36,611 nt of DNA, taken from Pseudanabaena sp. M53BS1SP1A06MG. GTDB taxonomy: Bacteria; Cyanobacteriota; Cyanobacteriia; Pseudanabaenales; Pseudanabaenaceae. Below, in pieces: positions 25,367 through 33,721 of the stretch. The notes beneath the pieces are model-generated. The model searched no databases and was not told the origin of the DNA. It saw nothing but the letters and a program-made list of their open reading frames with translations. The stretch is from NCBI GenBank assembly GCA_020404105.1, contig JADBWH010000070.1, forward strand, positions 1 through 36,611, in the 5' to 3' direction. Position numbers and translations under genes: made by a program. Numbering within the stretch: the stretch's first letter is position 1; each line of letters starts with the position of its first letter.

Positions 25367-26251
25367 ATGCACTTCATCAATCCTAAAATCGACTACGCCT
25401 TCAAAAAAATATTTGGCTCCGAACAAAGCCATGATATTTTAATCAGCTTTCTCAATGCCCTGCTTTACGACGGCAAAGATACAATTATCGACCTTGAAAT
25501 CATTGACCCCTATTTAGCCCCACGACTGCGTGGCATTAAAGATACCTATGTCGATGTCAAGGCAACAATCCAAGATGAACAGGGCAAATCTAGCAATGTG
25601 ATCATCGAGATGCAAGTCTTGAATGTGGAAGGTTTGCAGGAAGAAATTCTTTACAATGCAGCAAAAGCAAAACCAATTCAAATAGAAGATTATCCAGTTT
25701 CAGGATCGATAATTGCGCTTACAATTGCTGATTTTATTATGTTCCCAGCCTTAGACCATATCAAATCTCACTTTATTGTCAAGGACAAAACCTATCTCTT
25801 TGATTACCCTATTTATGACATTGAACTAGTATTTGTCGAGTTACCCAAATTCCAAAAGTCTCTAGAAGAACTAGAAACCCTTAGCGATAAATGGTTGTAT
25901 TTCCTCAAAACTGCCCGCAAATTAGAATCAGTCCCCCCGAATATGGGTAATGTTCCTGAAATCAATAAAGCCTTTGCGATCGCCAATCAAGTAAACCTCT
26001 CTAAAGAAGAGCTAGATGATCTAGATCGCGCTGCTATCTTCATCAGCGATCAACGCAATGCCATCAAAAAGGCAGAGCGTCTTGGCTTAGAGCAAGGCAT
26101 GAAAAAAGGGATCGAGCAGGGTATTGAGCAGGGTGAAATCAAAACTAAACTGGCGATCACCCAAAAATTACTTAGCGTTTTAGACGATCAAGCCATTAGT
26201 GAATCCACAGGACTATCTATTGAGGTGATCGCTAAACTCCGATCTAGCTAA
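25367..26251 (+). CDS. Rpn-type PD-(D/E)XK nuclease (transposase-associated family, PDDEXK_2)
   Basis: A 294-residue protein opening with INPKIDYAFKKIFGSEQSHDILISFLNALL, the signature of this family. The nuclease centre is YVDVKATIQDEQGKSSNVIIEMQV (about 65-90, D...ExQ). VIALTI-like and WLYFLKTA segments follow, and a charged repeat near the C-terminus (LEQGMKKGIEQGIEQGEIK). Just after EEILYNAAKAK the sequence seems a few residues shorter than I expect for the family, so a small deletion is possible. Relatives are linked to recombination-promoting nucleases (RpnA-like) and are common in cyanobacteria. It sits between the DUF433 gene and drmD, opposite in strand to both, and looks like an insertion into the DISARM locus. 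Confidence 0.85.
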   Translation: MHFINPKIDYAFKKIFGSEQSHDILISFLNALLYDGKDTIIDLEIIDPYLAPRLRGIKDTYVDVKATIQDEQGKSSNVIIEMQVLNVEGLQEEILYNAAKAKPIQIEDYPVSGSIIALTIADFIMFPALDHIKSHFIVKDKTYLFDYPIYDIELVFVELPKFQKSLEELETLSDKWLYFLKTARKLESVPPNMGNVPEINKAFAIANQVNLSKEELDDLDRAAIFISDQRNAIKKAERLGLEQGMKKGIEQGIEQGEIKTKLAITQKLLSVLDDQAISESTGLSIEVIAKLRSS

Positions 26252-26272
26252 TGCAAAGGTGGCTTTGAGTAT

Positions 26273-26329
26273 TCCAGAAATATTTTGACTCAGCGTTGCT
26301 TCGCAACGCTGAGTCAAAATATTTCTGGA
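26273..26329. repeat. Perfect 27-bp-stem hairpin with GC-TTC-GC tip
   Basis: Exact 27-base arms surround TTC, with the tip AGCGTTGC-TTC-GCAACGCT and outer bases TCCAGAAATATTTTG. TTTTAATTAAG follows it, as it does the hairpin at 9885. It lies between the convergent Rpn and drmD genes and could terminate both. Confidence 0.88.
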
Positions 26330-26356
26330 TTTTAATTAAGCGCAAAGCGCTGTAAA

Positions 26357-29300
26357 TTAAAACAACTTTGGTGGCACGAGAAAGGCGATCGCTAAAGGAA
26401 ATAACCTCGGCTGTGGGTCAGCATACCTTTGGCGAATAATTTCCTGCTCTTTTTTAAGTTCATCAGGAATTTGCTTGAGGCGCAATTCCAAACCTTGACG
26501 ATTACGTTCAAACTGCTCCCTCTCATCATTGCTAAACAAATCAAGCTGAAGCGGCTTATTGGTATCGGCAAGCTCCTTCTCGATACTCTGTTGCAATTCC
26601 GTCAGAATTGCCTCAATATCCGCACTCTCCTGTTGAGCGCGATCAGCTAATTGCTTTTGCAAAGAATTTTGGCGATCGCCCATCCGAGATTCCAGACTTC
26701 TTTTTAACGGCTCCGCGTAAGTATCCCATAGCCCAATCAGCTTATTAGTCATTGATTCTGGGACAGGCTCAGACGTAGCACTTTGCAATAAATTGCTGAG
26801 TTCCAATACATTCAAGCGCACAAACTTACCGCCACGAATCGCACCACCCACCGTAATCACCTCTTCATTCAAGCGCTGTTGATCGCTACCCAAAATCACC
26901 AGCCGCCCATAGGCGACGACCACAGGCTCAGCACTGAGATGATTGGGAATTTGGAGTGCGGTGACGCGATTGATCTTTTTAGTTTGTCCCCGTAGCCAAA
27001 CTTCGGCGCGGAGCAGTCGCAAACACATCTGTACTAACCGATGATTGAGGTGGGCAAGTACCACATCATCTTTATGCCTAGCGCGATCGGGATTGAAGGT
27101 AATCGGACGGATTTCACCTGTATGGGGATGGGCTAAGCCCTGATTGCACACCGCCCAACTGCCTCGAAATGCTTGTAAATAGAAGGCATCAGGATCATCC
27201 TCAATGGGAATTAATTCAGGCTGTCCTGCGAGATGCAGACCCACCTGTACCACCGATTGAATATTGCTTGGTTCGAGACGCAACTCCTGACGGGTCTGGT
27301 CAAGTTTCTCCTTTAGCTTCTCAATATCCTTTTGTACCTGTCGCTCAAATTTAAGCAGGCGGCGCATCGGTTCCGCATCCTTTTCCGCTTGAGCCGTATC
27401 GAGGCGCACTCGTTTGCCGAGCATCGCTTCCTCCACCTGTGCAGCGATCACGGGACCAACCTTGCCCAAGTCCTCACGGATATTATTAATCTTCAACGCC
27501 GCCCGCATCAAAAATTCCAGATCACCTTCGAGATCGCCCGCCTTCACATCACGCATCACCTGATTTTGATAGCCCTGTCCCACAAAGTGATAGATCTGCA
27601 CCTTGTCCGCCCTTTGTCCGTGGCGATCGATCCGTCCATTGCGCTGTTCCATGCGATTCGGATTCCAAGGGATTTCGTAATGGATTAACTTCGAGCAGTA
27701 ATTTTGCAAATCCAAACCCTCAGAAGCGGCATCAGTCGCCAGCAAGATCCGTACAGGCGAAACTTGGGGATGGGTTTGAAATGCAGCTTTTACTTTTTCG
27801 CGATCGTCGCTATTCATGCCACCATAGAGCGTCATCAGGCGATCGCCCTGTCCTAACCCACGACTGAGCAACAAATCTGCTAACCATTTTTGCGTAGTCC
27901 GATATTCCGTAAAAATAATGACGCGCTCCTCTGACCATTGCCCATTGGGTCGAATATGTTGATCTATCCAAGTAAGTAATTGCTCAGCTTTGCTATCAAC
28001 TTGACGCGCTGTTTGTTCCGCCCAAGCCTTTAGATCTGAGAGTAAATTTTGCTCTTGCGTCGATAGCGATCGCCATAGCACTGTACTTGTCGCGATCGCC
28101 GCCGATGTTGATTCTTCATAGAGATCATCATCGGCAAATTCTTCTTCAATATCTTCAATCTGTCGCCGCAATAGCCCCACCGATGGCTGCGCTAAACGTT
28201 TTGATAGATTTTTACCCTTTTTGAGTGATTCCTCATGCTTGATTAAAGTCGTCAAAAAGGCTTGAGGACTAGAGAATAAGCGCTTTTTTAGCAATTTCAA
28301 TACAAACTCAGTGGCAGTCTGCTCTAGCTTATTAGTCGCCCCTTCTCTTCGCAATTTTGTATATTCATTGAGCTTGCGATTAGCTGCACGCTCGGCATCA
28401 GTATAGGGAACAGAGATCGCCTCCAAGCATCTCTCTGGAAAGCGCGGCGTACCATCCCAATTGGGCGGCAATTCCCGCTTGAGACGACGGATCATGATCA
28501 AATTCAACTGCTTAGGATCAGGTAGAATCTCCCTTGCAAAGCGTTGAGAATCCAATAGTTCCAATAGCGCCGTAAAGCTCTCACTATAACCATTATGGGG
28601 CGTTGCCGATAGAAATAACTTATGCTCACAATGGGGAACTAAAAATCTTACGGCTCCCGTTCGTTGCGAGTCCACAGCGTATCTACCACCCGCCGACGGT
28701 GCGATATTATGGGCTTCATCAACAATTAATAAATCAATCCTTCTAGGATAGATCGACTCACCTTCCGATGGCAATGATTCGCGTAATAACCGTAACGGGC
28801 GATCGCGCTTAATAAAATCAATGGAAGTAATTAAACGCGGATAATGCCCCCAAGGATTAGTATGCAGCCCGCGCCGCCGCCGCAAATCTCGCATTAACTC
28901 ACTATTCACAATCCGAAAATCTAAGCCAAACTTATCGCGCATCTGCTCTTGCCACTGCACCTGCAACGCTGATGGACAAATAATTAACATCCGATGTGCC
29001 CTTTGCCGCAAGGTTAACTCCTGCGCCACCAGTCCCGCCTCAATGGTCTTCCCTAAACCCACATCATCAGCAATCAACAGATTCACCCTTGGCATCTGCA
29101 CCGCCCGCACCACAGGATCGAGTTGATAATCCTCAATGTCAATGCCACTGCGAAAAGGTGACTGCACACCTTGGCGATCGCCCCTAGATACTGCTCCCCA
29201 CTTGACCGCATCCAAAAACGCTGCAAACACTTCAGGACGATCCAAAGCACTGGGATAGGGTAATTCCCTCTCTTCAAATAGCTTTGCCCCCTTCTCTAGT

Positions 29301-29515
29301 TCCCATACCACCTCTAACTCTTCCCCCAAACCCTCATCCTCAATTGAAGCAAGAGTTAGCAAATGGTGGTTCGGCAACTTCGCAAGGTGCACAGGATTCG
29401 CCATCATGCCCGAAGCTTGGACATTCATCACCGCAAAAGTCCGACCCCGTACTTTGACTAACTGCCCTTGTTCTGGCAAGGCCTGAGCTTGTTCGTGAGC
29501 TTGATAAAATGGCAT
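26357..29515 (-). CDS. drmD: DISARM class 1 SNF2-like helicase DrmD
   Basis: A 1052-residue SNF2-family ATPase. Motif I is LLIADDVGLGKTIEAGLVAQE near 146, motif Ia MLIICPSALQVQWQEQM, motif II LLIVDEAHNIAP near 265 and motif III KLFLSATPHNGYS near 303. The C-terminal lobe has VIIFTEYRTTQKWLADLL, LLATDAASEGLDLQ and MEQRNGRIDRHGQRADKVQIYHF near 625. Coiled-coil, charged segments dominate the last third. In class 1 DISARM this helicase accompanies DrmMI. Here it is minus-strand, separated from drmMI by the Rpn and DUF433 genes, and has its own upstream region packed with repeats. Without the neighbours it would be called a generic RapA/HepA-like helicase. Confidence 0.9.
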   Translation of the reverse strand: MPFYQAHEQAQALPEQGQLVKVRGRTFAVMNVQASGMMANPVHLAKLPNHHLLTLASIEDEGLGEELEVVWELEKGAKLFEERELPYPSALDRPEVFAAFLDAVKWGAVSRGDRQGVQSPFRSGIDIEDYQLDPVVRAVQMPRVNLLIADDVGLGKTIEAGLVAQELTLRQRAHRMLIICPSALQVQWQEQMRDKFGLDFRIVNSELMRDLRRRRGLHTNPWGHYPRLITSIDFIKRDRPLRLLRESLPSEGESIYPRRIDLLIVDEAHNIAPSAGGRYAVDSQRTGAVRFLVPHCEHKLFLSATPHNGYSESFTALLELLDSQRFAREILPDPKQLNLIMIRRLKRELPPNWDGTPRFPERCLEAISVPYTDAERAANRKLNEYTKLRREGATNKLEQTATEFVLKLLKKRLFSSPQAFLTTLIKHEESLKKGKNLSKRLAQPSVGLLRRQIEDIEEEFADDDLYEESTSAAIATSTVLWRSLSTQEQNLLSDLKAWAEQTARQVDSKAEQLLTWIDQHIRPNGQWSEERVIIFTEYRTTQKWLADLLLSRGLGQGDRLMTLYGGMNSDDREKVKAAFQTHPQVSPVRILLATDAASEGLDLQNYCSKLIHYEIPWNPNRMEQRNGRIDRHGQRADKVQIYHFVGQGYQNQVMRDVKAGDLEGDLEFLMRAALKINNIREDLGKVGPVIAAQVEEAMLGKRVRLDTAQAEKDAEPMRRLLKFERQVQKDIEKLKEKLDQTRQELRLEPSNIQSVVQVGLHLAGQPELIPIEDDPDAFYLQAFRGSWAVCNQGLAHPHTGEIRPITFNPDRARHKDDVVLAHLNHRLVQMCLRLLRAEVWLRGQTKKINRVTALQIPNHLSAEPVVVAYGRLVILGSDQQRLNEEVITVGGAIRGGKFVRLNVLELSNLLQSATSEPVPESMTNKLIGLWDTYAEPLKRSLESRMGDRQNSLQKQLADRAQQESADIEAILTELQQSIEKELADTNKPLQLDLFSNDEREQFERNRQGLELRLKQIPDELKKEQEIIRQRYADPQPRLFPLAIAFLVPPKLF

Positions 29516-29579
29516 AAATCCTTACTTGAATCTATAACTATCGCCATCTATATTACTCCTTTCCCATCCAAGAACTAGC

Positions 29580-29602
29580 AGGGAGGTGCTTTGCACCTCC
29601 CT
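29580..29602. repeat. Short hairpin AGGGAGGTGC-TTT-GCACCTCCCT
   Basis: A 10-bp perfect stem upstream of drmD, without a U tract. It is the same layout as the longer hairpins (GC-NNN-GC tip) with short arms. Confidence 0.6.
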
Positions 29603-29629
29603 ACATGACATTGTCATCGGTCTGTTTAT

Positions 29630-29735
29630 CATAGCGATTTTCAAATGAATGCATACTCATTTGAAAACAAAAAAATCAATCCCAGTAAAGTTTTTGAGTT
29701 TTCATTTTGCCTACGGCAAAATGAAAACCGCTATA
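29630..29735. repeat. 106-bp non-coding element derived from an IS630-type end
   Basis: The ends CATAGCGATTTTCA and the complement of TATAGCGGTTTTCA form terminal inverted repeats. The sequence CTCATTTGAAAAC...AATCA.TCCCA...TTTTGAGTTTTCATTTTGCC matches, in reverse, the end of the IS630-family element at 36217-36290. It is therefore a MITE probably mobilised by that transposase. Confidence 0.75.
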
Positions 29736-29745
29736 ACAAATATGA

Positions 29746-29837
29746 TAGGACTTACATAAACCGAACGAATTTATTAGACTTGAGGTAGATGTGGTGCGGG
29801 CTTCGCCCGCACCACATCTACCCAATGCGTAGTCCTA
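29746..29837. repeat. Intact AGGACTTACGCA-type MITE (92 bp)
   Basis: It runs from TAGGACTTACATAAACC to CAATGCGTAGTCCTA, with the stem tip GCGGGC-TTC-GCCCGC and tip-proximal bases ATGTGGT paired exactly with their complement. With the two elements before it, it occupies most of the 456-bp gap 29516-29971; I see no gene there. Confidence 0.85.
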
Positions 29838-29971
29838 CTAGCAACAGGTAATGTTTCAAACTTGTTGGGGAACAAGTAAAACTTGGAAGTTAGGAGCACT
29901 GGCTAACTTGTTTTTCAGCTTTTATCCAATTTTCTGCTCCAACAACTTTGAAACACCACCCAAAATTCTAT

Positions 29972-31231
29972 TTAGATAATTCCGTCTGCGACCATATCTT
30001 CTCGGGTGTAATTAACAGAAAAATCTAGGACAGACGAATGAAGTTCAATTACAGCAACTGTAGGAAAAATTCGTAATGCACTAATTCCTATGTCTTTAGG
30101 ATTATCAGCTAGCCAACCAAAAGCCTCGCGAGTATGAGTATGAATGATTAAAATTTCGCCCTCAGAAGTTCTATTTAATGATAATTCCGCGTCCCCAGGG
30201 GTCAAATACATTTCGCTATAAATTTGTCCTAGCATCCGCCACTGTTGCTGCCAAGATTTCATCCCATTTTGTTCATAGGCGATCGCATATTCTGCAAGAG
30301 AAGTAATATTTCGCCATGTAATATCATCTCGTTGAAAAATGATGCGTAGCTCTTTGATAGCCTGTTCGCAATCTTCGTCAAACTTGAGATATGGAAGTGG
30401 AATAGCAAGACGACGAGGCTTTTTACTTAATGTCATCATTGCTTGAATCACTGCTGACTCAATTTGACTAGCCATTTGCTTTTTTGCCTTTCGGTTTTGC
30501 AAAGCTAATCCTTGCTCAGTAGTTGCATACATAGGCGGTAGTCGATTGAGTACATATGCCGAGATGTCAGCAATACCAACCTTTAGCGGCAATATATTTG
30601 CCATATTTACTAATTGATTTTTTACTTCCTGCTGCACTAAATCTTCGAGAACATTAGTAACTGAATATGAAGCAGAAATAATGTAGGAATTTAGATCAGG
30701 GTTAGGTATTTCTGTATTTCGTTGACGCCAATTTTCAAGATCATTATCATGCCCCTTACGCCGTAAATAGCTTTTGATTTCGCGAATGCGATTGCGATCG
30801 CAGATACTTAATTCCACATATTCTGAGGATTGCGACACTAAGGCAAGTGTTTCTTGAAAAGCTTCTGGCACACTCTTCCATAATAGGGTTGGTTTGCTAA
30901 AAAGTTTTTGTAAGTTAACCAAGACATGGGCAGGGGTTTCAACTTTTATAGCTGTGATATGGGTGTCTTTGCGAATTGGATTGCGCTTTACACCCAGTAA
31001 AGCATTTTGGACGGCGCTTACAACCTGATCTCGCAACTCATTGTGGGCTCGTTTGCGCTGTTGTAACCAACCTCGGCTATTACTAGCATATAGTGCTGGC
31101 AATCGATTCAAAGCAAAGGCAGTTACTTCACTAAGGTTAATTATTTCGCGTGAAGCCTTGCTCAGTTGCTTGAGCTGATTCTGTACTTCTACGACAACGA
31201 TTTCCTCAAGGACATTTTTGAGGCTAGTCAT
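29972..31231 (-). CDS. Protein with two ComFB-like domains
   Basis: A 419-residue protein. Two segments resemble each other and the ComFB (late competence) family: residues 1-80 (LKNVLEEIVVVEVQNQL...EVTAFALNRLPALYAS) and about 190-275 (VTNVLEDLVQQEVKNQL...DISAYVLNRLPPMYAT). Each ends in a basic helix that includes a QIESAVIQAM-like stretch. The last 140 residues (DCEQAIKELRIIF...WQQQWRMLGQIYSEMYLTPGD) are not recognised. Cyanobacterial ComFB-type proteins have been described as cyclic dinucleotide receptors, but usually as single small domains, so binding here is inference. The cysteines of many ComFB proteins are absent. It lies downstream of the herA-like gene on the same strand, separated from it by the hsdM remnant and a MITE. 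Confidence 0.7.
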   Translation of the reverse strand: MTSLKNVLEEIVVVEVQNQLKQLSKASREIINLSEVTAFALNRLPALYASNSRGWLQQRKRAHNELRDQVVSAVQNALLGVKRNPIRKDTHITAIKVETPAHVLVNLQKLFSKPTLLWKSVPEAFQETLALVSQSSEYVELSICDRNRIREIKSYLRRKGHDNDLENWRQRNTEIPNPDLNSYIISASYSVTNVLEDLVQQEVKNQLVNMANILPLKVGIADISAYVLNRLPPMYATTEQGLALQNRKAKKQMASQIESAVIQAMMTLSKKPRRLAIPLPYLKFDEDCEQAIKELRIIFQRDDITWRNITSLAEYAIAYEQNGMKSWQQQWRMLGQIYSEMYLTPGDAELSLNRTSEGEILIIHTHTREAFGWLADNPKDIGISALRIFPTVAVIELHSSVLDFSVNYTREDMVADGII

Positions 31232-31450
31232 AAGTTTGTGCTACGAGAAATTTTATGTGTATAAGCTTTGTTCGATTTTATTGTTGTTCTTAATTCAGTA
31301 TAAATACGAGGCTAAGCTTTTTCTTTATACTGAAGTGAAACCTAGCAAAATTTTTTGTACTATTTTAAGCCTGAATAAGCTGTAACTAATAGGTTTAAAT
31401 TTTATGCTATTTACGTAAAAAAATAATATTACATCTGGATTTATCTGTAA

Positions 31451-31731
31451 CTATTTCAGTTCACTAACAATTGCGGCGAATTGCCCAAAGGCTGTTTGTA
31501 GGTTATCGGCAATTTCTTGGGCGAGAATATCAGGTATGGGTATATCCTTGGTATCTTCGAGGCTTTTATTTTTGAGCTAGAAAATATCGAGGTTGACTTG
31601 ATCACGCTTGATGATGTCAGCATAGTCAAAGGTGTGGGTTGCATGACATTGACGATCGCTTTAATCAGTTTTTGATGCGTGAAGTATTGCTCTGCGCCTT
31701 TGGTTGATTCTTCAGCATTTTGATGTTTTGG
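31451..31731 (-). pseudogene. Internally deleted remnant of a type I methyltransferase gene (hsdM)
   Basis: Reading the minus strand, the 5' part encodes AEESTKGAEQYFTHQKLIKAIVNVMQP, which matches HsdM just before its SAM-binding motif. Near 31640 the frame shifts and the sequence jumps to THTFDYADIIKRDQVNLDIF, then TAG, then LKNKSLEDTKDIPIPDILAQEI and a C-terminal tail ending FAAIVSELK, which matches the HsdM C-terminus. The whole catalytic middle (GxG and NPPF) is gone. A stop replaces the usual tryptophan after LDIF. A MITE abuts the 5' end. No hsdS or hsdR remains in the window. Confidence 0.75.
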
Positions 31732-31736
31732 ATATA

Positions 31737-31829
31737 TAGGACTTACGCATTGGGTAGATGTGATGCGGGCTTCGCCCGCATCACATCTACCTCAAGCCTA
31801 ATAAATTCGTTCAGTTTGCGTAAGTCCTA
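31737..31829. repeat. Intact AGGACTTACGCA MITE (93 bp), inverted orientation
   Basis: The ends are TAGGACTTACGCA and TGCGTAAGTCCTA, with the stem tip GCGGGC-TTC-GCCCGC and tip-proximal bases ATGTGAT paired with their complement. It is flanked by TATATA on both sides, consistent with insertion at TA. It is oriented opposite to the copies at 7887 and 29746. Confidence 0.85.
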
Positions 31830-31968
31830 TATATATAGATATATATATAGACTTTTGGTTGTAAGGGGGTAGGGTTTGCTCTTGGGGTATTTTATTTTTA
31901 TATTATTTTTATTTTTATACCTTGGGACAGGCTAAAAGTGCTTGCATCGCCGCATGACTACCCAGAAC
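31830..31968. other. AT-rich gap after the herA-like gene
   Basis: It contains TATATA microsatellite sequence next to the MITE and an AT-rich tract at 31885-31920. Just downstream of the herA-like stop codon, in the same frame, the minus strand is open for about 17 codons (VLGSHAAMQALLACPKV). This may be the tail of a lost gene; I do not recognise it. Confidence 0.35.
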
Positions 31969-33705
31969 TTATAGACGCTTCACTTTTTTGTCCATTATTT
32001 TTTTCTCTATTTCATTGATCTGGACTTCTCGTAAGCGCGTTGCATAGGCTGGGAAGGGAAAACCAACTAGGAGAGGTGATGGCACTTCAGGCTGATGGAT
32101 AAACATACTGCCAGACTTTAATAGCAGCGATCGCTTGCGACAGGCTCCAGTTAAAAAATTATATTCAGGGCGTTCTACTTCGGCGGAGTCAAGACGACCG
32201 ACAACGCGCACTGCTGCTTGCCCGACGACACGACGCTCCACCTCAGAGGCAGTTTGTTGAGCGCCAATTAAGATGATGCCTAGCGATCGCCCGCGTTCAG
32301 CAATTTCCACTAACAAATCTTTGATCGGGCTACGACCCTCCTTGGGTGCATATTTGTTCAACTCATCGAGCACGATAAAGACTACGGGATATTGTCCGCG
32401 CTTTTCCTTTTCCATGAACAGCTTTTGTAACAATACGCCCACGACAAACTTTTGTGCTTTGCTACCAAGTTTGTTGATATCCGCGATCGTTAACTGATAT
32501 TCCGCCGCCAGAGGATCGAGCTTATACTTTTGTAACTCCTCCGCAGGCAGATCGCCGCGCACCAGATGCCCCATTTCGTCAGCAATCCCCCACATCCGAC
32601 GAGTGAGCGCCTCGGCTGTCGCAGGAGCATTACGCCCTAGCCATTTCTGATCGGGATTCTCCACCAACTTATCTTCGAGAAATTCAATCAAATCTCGAAA
32701 GGTTTCCACTTTATCCTTGCCATCTTCGCCATAGCTATCATCTAAATCGAGACTAGTTCTTGGCAAAAATCCTAACTTCTTATCATACTTGTCATTATCC
32801 GCAGCTAGTCTGGCTAAGCGCTCCTCAACAATACTCGCTAAAAAGCCAATATTTCCTCGCTCTAGGTCATCACCTGCAAATAAGAAACGAAATAGGCGAT
32901 CGCGACAAAATTCACGCATTCCCCAGACATAGGCGGAAATATTATCGGAACGTTGATCGAGATGGGGTTCGATTTCCTGAGTATTTTTCTTAGGGGCAAC
33001 GCAAAATCTGACATCACGGAATGGTTCTACGGGTAGATCGAGAATGTGATAACTCGCGTGATCCTCTTCCCTTATTTTGTTATTAGGCTTATCTAAAAAG
33101 AATAAATCTTCTCCCTTAACATTAAAAATTAGCGCCTTCGTATTTGCTCTCTTAGAACCTAGGGCTGCTGAATTGAAAATGGAATGGAGAATAAACAGGG
33201 CAAAGGAAGTCTTGGTCGCCACACCTGAAATCCCTGAAATATTGACATGAGCGCCCTTTGTGCCATCGATAAATTCGTAATTCAAATAGGCAGGACTGCC
33301 ATTTCGCATGATTCCTGCGGAGATGCGCTGCTCCATACCATCAAAATTCAATGCAAAGCGCAAATTCTCATCTTCGGCTAAATAGACTGCATCGCTAGGT
33401 TGTGGTGGCAGATATTCTTCAGGTTCAATGCGAGTGACTTGGATATGTGCGGCATAGGAGACATTTACGGGCATACTGCCAGTGGTAACGAGAAATGTAT
33501 CCGTATCAAATTGGGTTCCTTCATGAATAGTTCGCACATGATCGACGACACCATAGAAGTTGACGACACCTTTTTTATCGGGGCGATCGGTTTTCACCTG
33601 CACGACATCATCCAGACGTAGGACTTTGCCATCACTTACCGCTACCCAAAACTCAAGGGGGGTCGCATCTTTGGTTCCCAAGATATATCCTATCGGCTCG
33701 ATCAT
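31969..33705 (-). CDS. HerA-type ATPase (DUF87 / FtsK-HerA superfamily)
   Basis: The frame is open from 33792, but the Met at 33705 (MIEPIGYILGTKDATPLEFWV) gives the usual HerA N-terminal HAS-barrel start and avoids overlap with the upstream small ORF, leaving about 578 residues. Motifs: HVNISGISGVATKTSFALF (Walker A near 165 from this start), PVVFIVLDELNKYAP (Walker B), GIILIGAQQTASEVERRVVGQAAVRVVGRLDS (sensor and arginine finger). HerA forms hexameric DNA translocases that normally work with the nuclease NurA in end resection, or with other effectors (SIR2, DUF4297 and others) in phage defence. No NurA or other effector is seen next to it here. Confidence 0.85.
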   Translation of the reverse strand: MIEPIGYILGTKDATPLEFWVAVSDGKVLRLDDVVQVKTDRPDKKGVVNFYGVVDHVRTIHEGTQFDTDTFLVTTGSMPVNVSYAAHIQVTRIEPEEYLPPQPSDAVYLAEDENLRFALNFDGMEQRISAGIMRNGSPAYLNYEFIDGTKGAHVNISGISGVATKTSFALFILHSIFNSAALGSKRANTKALIFNVKGEDLFFLDKPNNKIREEDHASYHILDLPVEPFRDVRFCVAPKKNTQEIEPHLDQRSDNISAYVWGMREFCRDRLFRFLFAGDDLERGNIGFLASIVEERLARLAADNDKYDKKLGFLPRTSLDLDDSYGEDGKDKVETFRDLIEFLEDKLVENPDQKWLGRNAPATAEALTRRMWGIADEMGHLVRGDLPAEELQKYKLDPLAAEYQLTIADINKLGSKAQKFVVGVLLQKLFMEKEKRGQYPVVFIVLDELNKYAPKEGRSPIKDLLVEIAERGRSLGIILIGAQQTASEVERRVVGQAAVRVVGRLDSAEVERPEYNFLTGACRKRSLLLKSGSMFIHQPEVPSPLLVGFPFPAYATRLREVQINEIEKKIMDKKVKRL

Positions 33706-33721
33706 GTCACTATGTTCTACA

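Noticed and set aside
31456-31644. 62-residue minus-strand ORF as a real gene
   Set aside because: It overlaps the hsdM remnant; its middle and end are out of frame with the recognisable C-terminal HsdM sequence.
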